From Rhodocyclus tenuis (GTDB taxonomy: Bacteria; Pseudomonadota; Gammaproteobacteria; Burkholderiales; Rhodocyclaceae), in assembly GCF_014197755.1 (NCBI RefSeq), contig NZ_JACIGE010000004.1, forward strand, positions 235,477 to 299,476: DNA of 64,000 bases, given 5' to 3'. Below the pieces are notes generated by a model that was not told the origin of the DNA, did not search any database, and saw only the letters and a program-made list of their open reading frames with translations. A program made the translations under genes and the position numbers. Each line of letters starts with the position of its first letter. The stretch's first letter is position 1. Shown piece after piece: positions 19,333 to 28,111 of this stretch.

Positions 19333-20121
19333 GTGAACTTTGCCCTGATCCTCTTCATTCTCCTGCTTGTCAGCGGCGGCATCTGGCTGGTCGACGCCTT
19401 CATCCTGCGACCGCGTCGCGCGCCGGCGGGCAAGGATCCGTGGTGGGTCGAGTACGGTTCAAGCTTCTTTCCGGTGATCCTGGTCGTTTTCGTACTGCGC
19501 TCCTTCGTTGCCGAACCGTTCAAGATTCCCTCCGGCTCGATGATTCCGACCTTGCTCGTCGGCGACTTCATCCTGGTGAACAAGTACGCCTACGGCATCC
19601 GCCTGCCGGTGATCGACAAGAAGATCATCAGCGTCGGCGACCCGCAGCGTGGCGACGTCATGGTTTTCCGCTACCCGGAAGACCCTTCGCTTGACTACAT
19701 CAAGCGTGTCGTTGGCGTTCCCGGTGATACGGTGGCGTATCAGAACAAGAAGCTGACGATCAACGGCCAGGCGGTCGACATGACGCGCGTCGATGATTAC
19801 CTGCATCCGGAGCGGCTTTTTTACTCGCAGCAGTTCGTCGAGAAGCTCGGTCCGGTCGAGCATCGCATCCTCAACGACGACGATGCGCCGGCCTTCATCA
19901 CCAGCGCCTCGCAGTTCCCCATGCGCGAAAATTGCCTCTACAATAATTCCGGCGTGATCTGCAAGGTGCCGCCCGGCCAGTACTTCATGATGGGGGACAA
20001 TCGCGACAACAGCCGCGACAGCCGCTACTGGGGCTTCGTTCCTGAGCAGAACATCGTCGGCAAAGCGTTCTTCATCTGGTTCAATTTCAACGATCTGAAG
20101 CGCGTCGGGTCGTTCAATTGA
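19333..20121 (+). CDS. lepB: Signal peptidase I
   Basis: Cleaves signal peptides on the periplasmic face of the inner membrane. 262 aa, GTG start at 19333. Two N-terminal membrane segments (ALILFILLLVSGGIWLVDAF and FFPVILVVFVLRSFV). Catalytic Ser in IPSGSMIPTLLVGD (box B), catalytic Lys in YIKRVVGVPGD (box D) and the box E motif MMGDNRDNSRDSRYWG near 220. Confidence 0.97.
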   Translation: MNFALILFILLLVSGGIWLVDAFILRPRRAPAGKDPWWVEYGSSFFPVILVVFVLRSFVAEPFKIPSGSMIPTLLVGDFILVNKYAYGIRLPVIDKKIISVGDPQRGDVMVFRYPEDPSLDYIKRVVGVPGDTVAYQNKKLTINGQAVDMTRVDDYLHPERLFYSQQFVEKLGPVEHRILNDDDAPAFITSASQFPMRENCLYNNSGVICKVPPGQYFMMGDNRDNSRDSRYWGFVPEQNIVGKAFFIWFNFNDLKRVGSFN

Positions 20122-20131
20122 GGGAGCAGCA

Positions 20132-20497
20132 ATGAATCGTCAGCGTGGCGTAGCCCTTTCCGGGCTTTTGTTATGGGGCTTCGTCGTCGCCGTGGTGGCG
20201 CTGCTGGCGATCAAGGTGGTGCCCGAAGTGATCGACTATTACAAGATCCAGAAGGACGTCAAGGCCGTTGCCGCCGCCGCTGGCGGGCAGACGGTTCCCG
20301 AGATCCGCAAGGCTTTCGAGCGTTATGCCGAGGTCGACCAGATCAAGACGCTGACGCCGGCCGACCTTGATATTTCCAAGGAAGGCAACGAAGTGGTCAT
20401 CGAGTTTGCCTACGAAAAGCGCATTCCGCTGTTTGCCAACGTCAGCCTGTTGATCGATTTCCGCGGCTCGTCCTCGGGGCACGGCAAAGCTGAATGA
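20132..20497 (+). CDS. DUF4845 membrane-anchored protein
   Basis: 121-aa protein with one N-terminal membrane helix (GLLLWGFVVAVVALLAIKVV) and a short periplasmic domain (VPEVIDYYKIQKDVKAV to ANVSLLIDF). The pilin-like N-terminus MNRQRGVALSG precedes the helix. DUF4845 genes sit between lepB and rnc in many betaproteobacteria; function unknown, but the conserved position suggests a link with LepB. Stop overlaps the rnc start (ATGA). Confidence 0.85.
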   Translation: MNRQRGVALSGLLLWGFVVAVVALLAIKVVPEVIDYYKIQKDVKAVAAAAGGQTVPEIRKAFERYAEVDQIKTLTPADLDISKEGNEVVIEFAYEKRIPLFANVSLLIDFRGSSSGHGKAE

Positions 20498-21168
20498 CCG
20501 ATCATCGAATCGAGCAGGCGCTCGGCTATTCCTTTGCCGATCGTTCCCTGCTGGCGACGGCACTGACGCATCGCAGCCATAGTTCGCCACACAACGAGCG
20601 CCTTGAATTTCTGGGCGACTCGGTCCTCAACTGTGTCGTTGCCCGGCGTCTCTACGAACGTTTTCCCGCGCTGCCCGAAGGCGATCTGTCCCGGCTGCGC
20701 GCCAATCTCGTCCGTCAGGAAACGCTGTACCGGCTGGCGCAATCGCTGTCGCTCGGCGGCTGTCTCCGGCTTGGCGAGGGCGAGGCGCGCAGCGGTGGGC
20801 GCGAGCGTCCGTCAATCCTCGCCGACGCCATGGAAGCGCTGTTCGGCGCGATCTGCCTCGACGCCGGCTTTGCCGCGGCCGAAGCGGTGATTTCGACGCT
20901 CTACGGCGAGCTGCTGTCGGCGATCGCGCCTGGACAGCCGAACAAGGATGCCAAGACGCGCCTGCAGGAAAGCCTGCAGGGACGTCGTCTGGCGCTACCC
21001 AAATACGCGCTGGTCACTGCTGCCGGACAGGCGCATGCCCAGCATTTCACCGTTGCCTGCGAGATCGACGCCCTCTCGATCCGTACCGAGGGCAGTGGTG
21101 CCAGCCGGCGCGCGGCAGAACAGATGGCCGCCGAGCGCGCACTCGAGCGGCTTCAGGAATACGCATGA
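20494..21168 (+). CDS. rnc: Ribonuclease III
   Basis: Double-strand-specific endoribonuclease for rRNA processing. 224 aa. Signature [17 protein letters not shown] (about residues 34-50), second acidic cluster [13 protein letters not shown] near 110-120, then a C-terminal double-stranded RNA-binding domain ([15 protein letters not shown] to [16 protein letters not shown]). Overlaps both DUF4845 and era by 4 nt each. Confidence 0.97.
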   Translation: MTDHRIEQALGYSFADRSLLATALTHRSHSSPHNERLEFLGDSVLNCVVARRLYERFPALPEGDLSRLRANLVRQETLYRLAQSLSLGGCLRLGEGEARSGGRERPSILADAMEALFGAICLDAGFAAAEAVISTLYGELLSAIAPGQPNKDAKTRLQESLQGRRLALPKYALVTAAGQAHAQHFTVACEIDALSIRTEGSGASRRAAEQMAAERALERLQEYA

Positions 21169-22052
21169 ACGCAGAATTCAAAGCTGGCTACGTCGCCATC
21201 GTCGGTCGTCCCAATGTTGGCAAATCGACGCTGCTCAATCGCCTGATTGGCCAGAAGATCAGCATCGTCTCGCGCAAGGCGCAAACGACGCGGCACCAGA
21301 TCATGGGTATCCGTACCGACGCCGACGCGCAGTACGTCTTCGTCGATACGCCGGGCTTCCAGACGCGGCACACCAACGCGCTCAACCGCACGATGAACCG
21401 CGGTGTCACGCAGGCGCTGGGTGACGTCGACGCGGTGCTGTTCGTCATCGAGGCTGGTCGCTTCGACGCTGCCGACAAGGCCGTGCTCGCCTTGCTGCCG
21501 GCCGACCGGCCGGTGATTCTGGTGGTGAACAAGATCGATCGCCTCACCGACAAGTCAAGGCTGCTGCCTTTCCTTGCCGAACTCGGCACTCAGCGCGATT
21601 TCGCCGCGATCGTCCCGATCAGCGCCGCCAACGGCGCGCAGACCGAAGGCCTGCTGCTTGAAGCCCGCAAGCTCCTGCCGCAGCGGGAAATGCTCTTCGA
21701 CGAAGACCAGATCACCGACCGCAGCGAACGCTTTCTTGCCGCCGAATTCCTGCGTGAAAAGCTGTTCCGGCTGCTCGGTGACGAGTTGCCCTACGCCGCG
21801 GCGGTCGAGATCGAGAAGTTCGAACTCGACGGCGCGCTGCGCCGGATCAGCGCTGCCATCGTCGTCGATCGCCCGAATCACAAGGCGATGGTCATCGGCA
21901 AGGGCGGCGAGACCTTGAAGCGCATCGCCAGCGAAGCGCGCGTCGAGATGGAGCGTCTGTTCGACGGCAAGGTCTTCCTTGAGGTCTTCGTCAAGGTCAA
22001 GTCCGGCTGGGCCGACGACGAACGGCTGCTGAAAAGCCTCGGTTACGAATGA
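21165..22052 (+). CDS. era: GTPase Era
   Basis: Essential GTPase for 30S assembly, binding the 16S 3' end. 295 aa. G1 [10 protein letters not shown]3 [10 protein letters not shown]4 NKIDRLTD, G5 ISAANG; C-terminal KH domain with [20 protein letters not shown] near 244-263. Coupled to rnc by a 4-nt overlap. Confidence 0.97.
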   Translation: MNAEFKAGYVAIVGRPNVGKSTLLNRLIGQKISIVSRKAQTTRHQIMGIRTDADAQYVFVDTPGFQTRHTNALNRTMNRGVTQALGDVDAVLFVIEAGRFDAADKAVLALLPADRPVILVVNKIDRLTDKSRLLPFLAELGTQRDFAAIVPISAANGAQTEGLLLEARKLLPQREMLFDEDQITDRSERFLAAEFLREKLFRLLGDELPYAAAVEIEKFELDGALRRISAAIVVDRPNHKAMVIGKGGETLKRIASEARVEMERLFDGKVFLEVFVKVKSGWADDERLLKSLGYE

Positions 22053-22104
22053 AAACGCCGGCGCACCGAAGCCGCCGCTCTTTGCTGTCGGCTGGTCGGC
22101 ACCT

Positions 22105-22122
22105 GGCTGCGGCAACGCAGCC
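22105..22122 (+). repeat. GNRA-capped hairpin between era and recO
   Basis: GGCTGCG and CGCAGCC form a perfect 7-bp stem closed by a GCAA tetraloop, 41 bp before recO. No T-run, so probably an RNA-stabilising or processing hairpin rather than a terminator. Confidence 0.4.
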
Positions 22123-22162
22123 GAGAAAGCCCGGCGGCGCCGCCCGCACAGCGGAGTAGGGA

Positions 22163-22876
22163 ATGTTGCGGCAGCGCATCGATGGCCAGGCAGCCTACGT
22201 GCTGCATACCTACCCGTTTCGCGAAACCAGTCTCATCATTGAAGTGTTCTCGCGCGATCACGGGCGCTTGGCGCTGCTCGCGCGCGGCGCGCGCCGGCCG
22301 CGTTCGCCGCTGCGTGGCCTGCTCATGGCTTTCCAGCCGCTGGAGCTTGGCTGGTCGGGCAAGGGCGAGGTACGCACGCTGATGAAGGCCGAGTGGCAGG
22401 GCGGCCAGCCGCTGCTCGCCGGCAAGGCGCTGTTTTGCGGCTACTACCTCAACGAACTGTTGCTGCACCTGCTGCCGCGCGAGGATGCGCACGAGCGCCT
22501 TTTCGCTGTGTACGCGGAAACCCTGCGTCGTTTTGCCGAGGGGCTGCACGAGGCCGATCTGCGTCGCTTCGAGCGCGCCCTGCTCGGCGAACTTGGCTAC
22601 GGCCTGACGCTGGCGCACGATGCCGAGGGCGAGGCGATCGACGCTGACGCGCACTACGCTTACGCGATCGAACGCGGGCCGGTGCGCCTCAAGTCGCCGG
22701 GGGCGTCGGCCCTGTCGGTCAGCGGTCGTGCGCTGATCGACATGAATCGCGACGATTTCAGCGATCCGCGTTCATTGGCCGAGGCCAAGCCGCTGATGCG
22801 CGCGCTGATCGCCCATTACACCGGCGGCAAGGGACTCGAAACGCGCAAGATTTTCCTCGAGCTGCAGGAGCTTTGA
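22163..22876 (+). CDS. recO: DNA repair protein RecO
   Basis: Recombination mediator that loads RecA with RecR. 237 aa. N-terminal OB domain (DGQAAYVLHTYPFRETSLII, then GRLALLARGARRPRSPLRG) and a helical C-terminal part. Lacks zinc-binding Cys, as is common in proteobacteria. Final gene of the lepA-recO series; convergent with the next minus-strand gene after 12 bp. Confidence 0.95.
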   Translation: MLRQRIDGQAAYVLHTYPFRETSLIIEVFSRDHGRLALLARGARRPRSPLRGLLMAFQPLELGWSGKGEVRTLMKAEWQGGQPLLAGKALFCGYYLNELLLHLLPREDAHERLFAVYAETLRRFAEGLHEADLRRFERALLGELGYGLTLAHDAEGEAIDADAHYAYAIERGPVRLKSPGASALSVSGRALIDMNRDDFSDPRSLAEAKPLMRALIAHYTGGKGLETRKIFLELQEL

Positions 22877-22888
22877 GGTGACGACGCC

Positions 22889-23191
22889 CTACGAATTCGT
22901 TGCGGCGAGCAGCGCAGGATTCTTTTCGTTGGCGACGGCGAGGTCCATGATCTCTTTGTACAGATGCAGCAGGCTGCCGAAGATGCCCTGCGCCTCGGGA
23001 TGCCGTTCGACCAGCGTCGTGTTGCGCCGGGCATCGGCAAGGGCGTTCTCGAGGAACCAGATGTCGTAATCGTCGAGGATTTCGCCGCGATCGAGCCGGT
23101 GTTTCAGGTAGTCGAGCTTCGGAAGTCTCTGTTCAACCAGGCGTTCGTTGAGTACGGTGAGGATGCTGAGGTCTGCTGATAATCGGATCAA
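22889..23191 (-). CDS. Conserved-looking hypothetical protein (100 aa)
   Basis: Soluble, highly helical, charged protein starting at TTG 23191 with a strong ribosome site AGGAAG 6 nt upstream. The sequence has heptad-like stretches (LTVLNERLVEQRLPKLDYLK, then IFGSLLHLYKEIMDLAVANE) and LDRGEILDDYDIWFLENAL in between. No catalytic motif or domain I can name. No signal peptide or membrane segment. Isolated between convergent recO and divergent pdxJ. The codon use and ribosome site make it look genuine; function unknown. Confidence 0.7.
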   Translation of the reverse strand: MIRLSADLSILTVLNERLVEQRLPKLDYLKHRLDRGEILDDYDIWFLENALADARRNTTLVERHPEAQGIFGSLLHLYKEIMDLAVANEKNPALLAATNS

Positions 23192-23507
23192 TTTGTCTTC
23201 CTGATTGCTGCTGGAAATCCATGCCTCGGCGAGTGTAACGCTGATCGTCGCCGCGGCTTGTCCACGAATCTGACTGATGTGTTTGCAAATGTAATGAATT
23301 CAATGGGTTGTTTTTTCTTTTCGGGCGCTTCGCGTGGCCGGCCCAGAGTTGGCGGGTTTGCGGGGGCGACTCGATGCGCTCGACCGCGGTAGACTCGTAC
23401 ATTCCGTCTGACGCCGTCGGCGGATTTCGCTTGCTCCGGGCGTCGGCGCATGACTCGGCGCCGCTGGCGGCGGACATCTCTCTCAACGTTTCAGGACTTT
23501 CCTCGTA
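23192..23507. other. Intergenic region upstream of pdxJ
   Basis: About 316 bp between the divergent 100-aa gene and pdxJ. AT-rich around 23265-23320 (including a TTTTTTCTTTTC run), which should hold promoters for both sides; I cannot pick convincing -35/-10 pairs. A 66-codon open frame at 23308-23508 is not supported as a gene. Confidence 0.4.
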
Positions 23508-24275
23508 ATGATCGAACTTGGCGTAAATCTTGACCACGTGGCGACGATCCGGCAGGCGCGCCGCACCTATGAACCCGACCCGGTCTGGGCGGCGGTGGAA
23601 GCGCATCTCGGCGGCGCGGACGGCATCACCATCCACCTGCGCGAAGATCGCAGGCACATCCAGGACGACGACGTGCACAAGCTGCGCGACCTGACGCAGA
23701 TCAAGCTGAACCTGGAAATGGCCGCCACCGACGAGATGCTCGGCATTGCCCGCCGTGTCAAGCCGGACATGGCGATGCTCGTTCCCGAAGGGCGTCAGGA
23801 AGTGACGACCGAAGGTGGTCTTGACGTTGCCGGCCAGGAAGCGGCGCTCAAGGACGTCGTCGCGCGGCTGGCAGATGCCGGCATCGTCACCAGCGTCTTC
23901 ATCGATCCGGATCTGCGCCAGGTCGAGGCGGCGGCGCGCATCGGTGCGCAGGTCTGCGAACTGCATACCGGCCCTTACGCACACGCCTTCCATGCCAAGG
24001 GTCGCGATCCCGAGCGGCCCGCCGTCGTGGCCGAGCTGGAGAAGATCCGCGCTGCCGGCGACGCGATCCGCGCGCTCGACATGCGTTTCAACGCCGGACA
24101 CGCGCTCAATTACTTCAATGTGCAGCCGGTCGCGCGGCTGCCGGGAATCCGCGAACTGCACATCGGCCACGCCATCGTCAGCCGCGCCGTCTTTGTCGGA
24201 CTGCGCGAGGCCGTGTCCGAGATGAAGCGGCTGATGCGCGAAGCGCAGGAACACTCGGTCGCACAGGCGAAATGA
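23508..24275 (+). CDS. pdxJ: Pyridoxine 5'-phosphate synthase
   Basis: Condenses 1-deoxyxylulose-5-phosphate with 3-amino-2-oxopropyl phosphate, the last ring-forming step of vitamin B6 synthesis. 255 aa TIM barrel. Starts [34 protein letters not shown] near 45, [14 protein letters not shown] near 94-107, [12 protein letters not shown] near 150 and the phosphate site GHALNYFNV near 198. The stop overlaps acpS by 4 nt; pdxJ-acpS is a common bacterial pair. Confidence 0.97.
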   Translation: MIELGVNLDHVATIRQARRTYEPDPVWAAVEAHLGGADGITIHLREDRRHIQDDDVHKLRDLTQIKLNLEMAATDEMLGIARRVKPDMAMLVPEGRQEVTTEGGLDVAGQEAALKDVVARLADAGIVTSVFIDPDLRQVEAAARIGAQVCELHTGPYAHAFHAKGRDPERPAVVAELEKIRAAGDAIRALDMRFNAGHALNYFNVQPVARLPGIRELHIGHAIVSRAVFVGLREAVSEMKRLMREAQEHSVAQAK

Positions 24276-24649
24276 TCGCCGGCGTCGGTACCGACATCGT
24301 CGCCGTCGCGCGGCTCGGCCAGTTTTACGAGCGCCACGGCACGCGCGCACTGGAGAAGGTGCTGGCCGCGAGCGAGCGTGAGGATTTCGCTGCGGCCAGC
24401 GACGCCGGACGCTTTCTCGCCAAGCGTTTTGCCGCCAAGGAAGCCTTCGCCAAGGCGCTCGGCACCGGTGTCGTCGCGCCGGCGACCTTGTCGAACATCG
24501 CTGTTGTTCATGATGCGCTCGGCAAACCGGCCTTCGCCTTTGCGCCCGAACTCGCCGCACTGCTGCAGTCGCGCTCTCTCGTCGCACATCTTTCGATCAG
24601 CGACGAGCGCGAATTTGCCGTTGCTTTCGTCGTTCTGGAGCAGGCATGA
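24272..24649 (+). CDS. acpS: Holo-ACP synthase
   Basis: Transfers 4'-phosphopantetheine from CoA to Ser37 of ACP. 125 aa. Mg-binding Asp in [12 protein letters not shown] (residue 8) and Glu in [15 protein letters not shown] (about 57), plus the C-terminal [20 protein letters not shown]. Overlaps pdxJ and nagZ by 4 nt each. Confidence 0.96.
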   Translation: MIAGVGTDIVAVARLGQFYERHGTRALEKVLAASEREDFAAASDAGRFLAKRFAAKEAFAKALGTGVVAPATLSNIAVVHDALGKPAFAFAPELAALLQSRSLVAHLSISDEREFAVAFVVLEQA

Positions 24650-25710
24650 ATTCCTCGTTGCGTTCCACTGCGCATTCCTCCCCGCTGCCGGACGATCTGC
24701 CCGGCCCGCTGATGGTCGATGTCCTTGGCACCCAGCTCGCCGCTGACGACTGCCGGCGTATCGCGCATCCGCTGGTCGGCGGCATCATCCTCTTTACGCG
24801 CAACTACCGCGACCCGGAGCAGCTGGCCGCTTTGTGCGCCGCGATCCATGCCTTGCGTCCGGGGCTGCTGATCGGCATCGACCATGAGGGTGGCCGTGTG
24901 CAGCGCTGTCGCGAAGGTTTCACGCGCTTGCCGGCGATGCGCCAGCTCGGCGAACTGTGGGACGCGGATGCGGCTGCGGCCGCAACGGCGGCGGGCGACA
25001 TCGGTTTCGTTCTTGCCGCCGAATTGCGCGCCTGTGGCGTCGATCTGTCCTTTACGCCGGTGCTCGATCTCGATTGGGGACGCAGCGCGGTGGTCGGTAA
25101 CCGTGCTTTTCATGGCGATCCGCAGGCGGTGGTCGCACTGGCTGGCGCGCTGATCGACGGACTGCGGCAGGGCGGCATGATCGCCTGCGGCAAGCATTTC
25201 CCCGGCCACGGCTGGGCCGAGGCCGATTCGCACGTCGCCATGCCGGTCGACCCGCGCAGCCTTGCCGAACTGGCGCCCGATCTCGCGCCGTACCGCCAGT
25301 TGCCGCTCGACGCGGTGATGCCGGCGCATGTCGTCTATCCGCAGGTCGATTCGCGGCCGGCCGGATTCTCGCCCGTCTGGATTAGGTTGCTGCGCGAGGA
25401 ACTGGGATTCGCCGGCGCCATCTTCAGCGACGATCTGTCGATGCACGGCGCCAGCCTTGCCGGCGACATCGTCGCGCGCGCCGACGCCGCCTGGTCGGCC
25501 GGCGTCGACATGCTGCTCGTCTGCAACGCGCCGGAATCGGTCGACGTACTGCTCGAGCGCTGGCGAGTCGTCGATGAGCCGCAACGCATTCGCCGTCGTG
25601 CTGCCTTACGCTGTGCCGTGCCGGCGTCGAGCCGCGAGGCACTGGCGCTCGACGCACGCTATCGGGCAGGCCTTGCGCAGGCGGATCGCCTGCAGCGCGC
25701 TTTGGCCTGA
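24646..25710 (+). CDS. nagZ: Beta-N-acetylhexosaminidase NagZ (GH3)
   Basis: Cytosolic glucosaminidase of peptidoglycan recycling. 354 aa. GH3 motifs: IDHEGGRVQRCREGFTRLP near 85, the substrate and His/Asp loop KHFPGHGWAEADSHVAMPV near 182-198 and the nucleophile Asp in AIFSDDLSMHGA near 260. No signal peptide. Third gene of the pdxJ-acpS-nagZ coupled set. Confidence 0.96.
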   Translation: MNSSLRSTAHSSPLPDDLPGPLMVDVLGTQLAADDCRRIAHPLVGGIILFTRNYRDPEQLAALCAAIHALRPGLLIGIDHEGGRVQRCREGFTRLPAMRQLGELWDADAAAAATAAGDIGFVLAAELRACGVDLSFTPVLDLDWGRSAVVGNRAFHGDPQAVVALAGALIDGLRQGGMIACGKHFPGHGWAEADSHVAMPVDPRSLAELAPDLAPYRQLPLDAVMPAHVVYPQVDSRPAGFSPVWIRLLREELGFAGAIFSDDLSMHGASLAGDIVARADAAWSAGVDMLLVCNAPESVDVLLERWRVVDEPQRIRRRAALRCAVPASSREALALDARYRAGLAQADRLQRALA

Positions 25711-25899
25711 AGTTTGCTCAAACCGTCGGCAAGCGGCGCGGATTGAGCGCTTTCCGACATTTCTGCGCCGCGACCGACTCCTGGCAATGCTGGCCGAAAG
25801 TTCATAAGATGAATGAAGTTTCGCGTTCAGTGTATTGTTTTAAATATAAATAATTCGTCCATGCTGCGGCCGAGCCTGGCTGGGACGGGAAAGGCCGAA

Positions 25900-26175
25900 A
25901 TGAGCGAAGCAAGCCGCAACCGTTACGTCAGCTTCCAGAACATCGACTGCGACAACAACGCTCGCCTGCTGGTCGGCATGATTCGCCGGCACGCCGAAGA
26001 TCCCGATAAGCACAATCCCTTCTGGGACTACTTCCTGAAGCGGCTGAACAGCGGCAAGCACGACGAACTGTTCCTGCTGCACTGTTACCTGCAGAGCATT
26101 CGCGAGTTTCTTGAAGCCGAAGACGACAGCGAAGCGCTGCAACTGCTGGCCAAGCTCGAGGAAGAGTGCATGTAG
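25900..26175 (+). CDS. cowN: N2-fixation sustaining protein CowN
   Basis: Small soluble protein that protects nitrogenase from carbon monoxide in diazotrophs such as Rhodospirillum and Gluconacetobacter. ATG at 25900 gives 91 aa. Family features: RYVSFQNIDCDNNARLLVG near the N-terminus, then NPFWDYFLKRLNSGKHDELF, HCYLQSIREFLEAEDDSEAL and the end KLEEECM. The frame is open further upstream but that part is not family-like. An AT-rich block (25840-25860) lies upstream; no convincing sigma-54 -24/-12 element was found by eye. Stands alone between nagZ and the shared terminator with efp; no nif genes are in the window. Confidence 0.88.
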   Translation: MSEASRNRYVSFQNIDCDNNARLLVGMIRRHAEDPDKHNPFWDYFLKRLNSGKHDELFLLHCYLQSIREFLEAEDDSEALQLLAKLEEECM

Positions 26176-26241
26176 CAGGGCCGGACGGGCTGGCCGGAAC
26201 GGCCCCCGTCGGTGAACGCCGGGCACAAGAACGTCAGGCAC

Positions 26242-26270
26242 AAAAAAGGCGGCTCGCAGCCGCCTTTTTT
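26242..26270. terminator. Bidirectional terminator between cowN and efp
   Basis: AAAAAAGGCGGCT, loop CGC, AGCCGCCTTTTTT: a 13-bp uninterrupted stem with A6 and T6 flanks, working for cowN on the plus strand and efp on the minus strand. Confidence 0.93.
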
Positions 26271-26289
26271 GTTGTACGCCGGGCGCCGC

Positions 26290-26847
26290 TTACTTGACGC
26301 GGGCGCGGTATTCGTTGGTGCGCGTGTCGATCTCGATCTTGTCGCCGATTTCGACGAAAGCCGGCACCGGCAGTTCGAAGCCGGTGGACAGGCGCGCAGG
26401 CTTCAGCACCTTGCCCGAAGTGTCGCCCTTGACGGCCGGCTCGGTGTAGATGACTTCGCGCACCAGCGAGTTCGGCATGTCGACCGAGATCGCCTTGCCG
26501 TCGTAGAAAACGACTTCACAGGGCATGCCGTCTTCGAGGTAGTTGAGCGCTTCGCCCATGCTCTCGGCTTCGATTTCGTACTGGTTGTACTCGCCGTCCA
26601 TGAAGACGTACATCGGGTCGGCGAAGTAGGAGTAGGTGACTTCCTTGCGATCGAGCTGGACGACTTCGAACTTGTCGTCAGCGCGATAGACGGTCTCGCT
26701 CGGCGCGCCGGTCAGGAGATTCTTCATCTTCATCTTGACGACGGCGGCGTTGCGGCCCGACTTGTTGTATTCGGCCTTGAGGACAACCAGCGGGTCGTTG
26801 CCGACCATGAACACGTTGCCTGCGCGAAGCTCCTGAGCGGTTTTCAT
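26290..26847 (-). CDS. efp: Elongation factor P (Arg32, EarP-type)
   Basis: Relieves ribosome stalling at polyproline stretches. 185 aa, three beta-barrel domains. The tip residue is Arg32 in [10 protein letters not shown] rather than Lys, the class rhamnosylated by EarP, whose gene is directly upstream. It follows earP by 39 bp; a TATAAT on the minus strand at 26886-26891 overlaps the earP stop and could give efp its own promoter. The leader contains GCGGT/ACCGC arms around a T-rich loop. Confidence 0.96.
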   Translation of the reverse strand: MKTAQELRAGNVFMVGNDPLVVLKAEYNKSGRNAAVVKMKMKNLLTGAPSETVYRADDKFEVVQLDRKEVTYSYFADPMYVFMDGEYNQYEIEAESMGEALNYLEDGMPCEVVFYDGKAISVDMPNSLVREVIYTEPAVKGDTSGKVLKPARLSTGFELPVPAFVEIGDKIEIDTRTNEYRARVK

Positions 26848-26886
26848 AGTGCTTTTCCGGTAATGGCGGTAAAAAATAACCGCTTA

Positions 26887-28083
26887 TTATACGCGGGCTT
26901 GGCAGAAATGCACCAGCGCGCTCGCCAGATCCTGCTGTTTTGCCAGCTCGTCGCACCACTGCGTCGCGTGGGTGGCGAGTTCGGGCAGGGCTTTGCGCAA
27001 GTTTTGCCAGTGATCCGCCGCGATGTGGCCTCCGTTCCAGGCATGCGCGAAGTCGCGAACGGCCGCATCTGCCGGCGGCGTCAGCGCGGCGCAGTAGAGG
27101 TCGAGGAAGGCGTCGAGCTTGACGAGATGCGCCGCTTCTTCCTGCGCGTAGATGTGCCAGACCAAGGGTCTGGCGGCCCACTGCGCGCGCACGAAGGAGT
27201 CTTCGCCGCGAACGAAATTGAGATCGCAGGCGCGCAGCAGGGCGTCGTAACGCGACTGCTCGACGAAAGGCAGAACGCGCAGTTCCAGCGCTCCGCGCCG
27301 GACGCAGTCGCCGGCGGCGAGCGTCTGGCCGAAGAACGCTGCCGCGGTCGGCTGCGCGCGTGATACCGGCAACAGGCAGCAGACTGGAGCGTCGCCGGCG
27401 GCCCAGAGCGCGAACAGCTCGGCGATGGCTGCGTTCTCGTAGGAAAAAAGCGAGACGAGCAGCGCATCGGCCGCTGGCGGCGGCATGTTGAAATCACGGC
27501 AGAGCGCTGCGCGGGCCGCGGCGTCGGCTGCAGCGGCCTGCCGGCGGGCGGGCAGGTCAGCCTCGCGCAGCAGGCCGCCGCTGCCCGGCACGAATCCGGG
27601 GAAGAAGAAGTGGCGCGTCAGTGGCAGGCGCGGATGCGGCGAGCCGAGTCCGTGGCAGCCCAGCGTCCACGGCTCGGCGCTGAGGTATTCGAGGTTGATC
27701 CACACCGGCGGCGGCTGGCGCTCCGCCATCGCGACGAGGCCGCTTTCCGGGATGTTGCAGCCGAAGGCTTCGATGACGACATCGCCTGGAGCGGCGAGAA
27801 ATGGCTGCGGCAAATCCGGGTTGGCAGCGGTTTCGCCGCTGGTATGGCGCTGCCAGTGGTGGATGGCGACGCCATGAATCGTCTGTCCGGCCTTTTGCGG
27901 ATCGAATTGCGGGCAGAGCGCGGCCAGCGCGGCCGGCTCGTCGACCCACAGGCGAACTGCGATACCGTGTTCGGCCGCGAGCTGACGGGCAAGCCGCCAG
28001 CTGACGCCGATGTCGCCGAAATTGTCGATCACCGCACAGAAAATGTCCCAGCGCTCGGCTCGGGTTGGGGCAGGAGTGGGCAT
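26887..28083 (-). CDS. earP: EF-P Arg32 rhamnosyltransferase EarP
   Basis: Transfers rhamnose from dTDP-rhamnose to Arg32 of EF-P. The start at 28083 (MPTPAPTRAERWDIF) gives 398 aa and leaves 28 bp to divergent uvrC; in-frame upstream ATGs would overlap uvrC. Family hallmarks: DIFCAVIDNFGDIGVSWRLA near residue 13 (its Asp residues bind the donor), NLEYLSAEPW near 130, HFFFPGFVPGSGGLLRE near 160, and NFVRGEDSFVRAQWAARP near 288 with the conserved Glu. GT-B fold, cytosolic. The dTDP-rhamnose genes are outside the window. Confidence 0.93.
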   Translation of the reverse strand: MPTPAPTRAERWDIFCAVIDNFGDIGVSWRLARQLAAEHGIAVRLWVDEPAALAALCPQFDPQKAGQTIHGVAIHHWQRHTSGETAANPDLPQPFLAAPGDVVIEAFGCNIPESGLVAMAERQPPPVWINLEYLSAEPWTLGCHGLGSPHPRLPLTRHFFFPGFVPGSGGLLREADLPARRQAAAADAAARAALCRDFNMPPPAADALLVSLFSYENAAIAELFALWAAGDAPVCCLLPVSRAQPTAAAFFGQTLAAGDCVRRGALELRVLPFVEQSRYDALLRACDLNFVRGEDSFVRAQWAARPLVWHIYAQEEAAHLVKLDAFLDLYCAALTPPADAAVRDFAHAWNGGHIAADHWQNLRKALPELATHATQWCDELAKQQDLASALVHFCQARV

Positions 28084-28111
28084 CGACGCGCGTGATAAGA
28101 TCGGGGCCGTC

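Noticed and set aside
23308..23508. 66-aa plus-strand frame ending at the pdxJ start
   Set aside because: No ribosome site and no conserved-looking sequence; TAATG overlap with pdxJ can occur by chance.
26212..27363. 383-aa plus-strand frame
   Set aside because: Antisense of efp and earP, and starts inside the terminator region.
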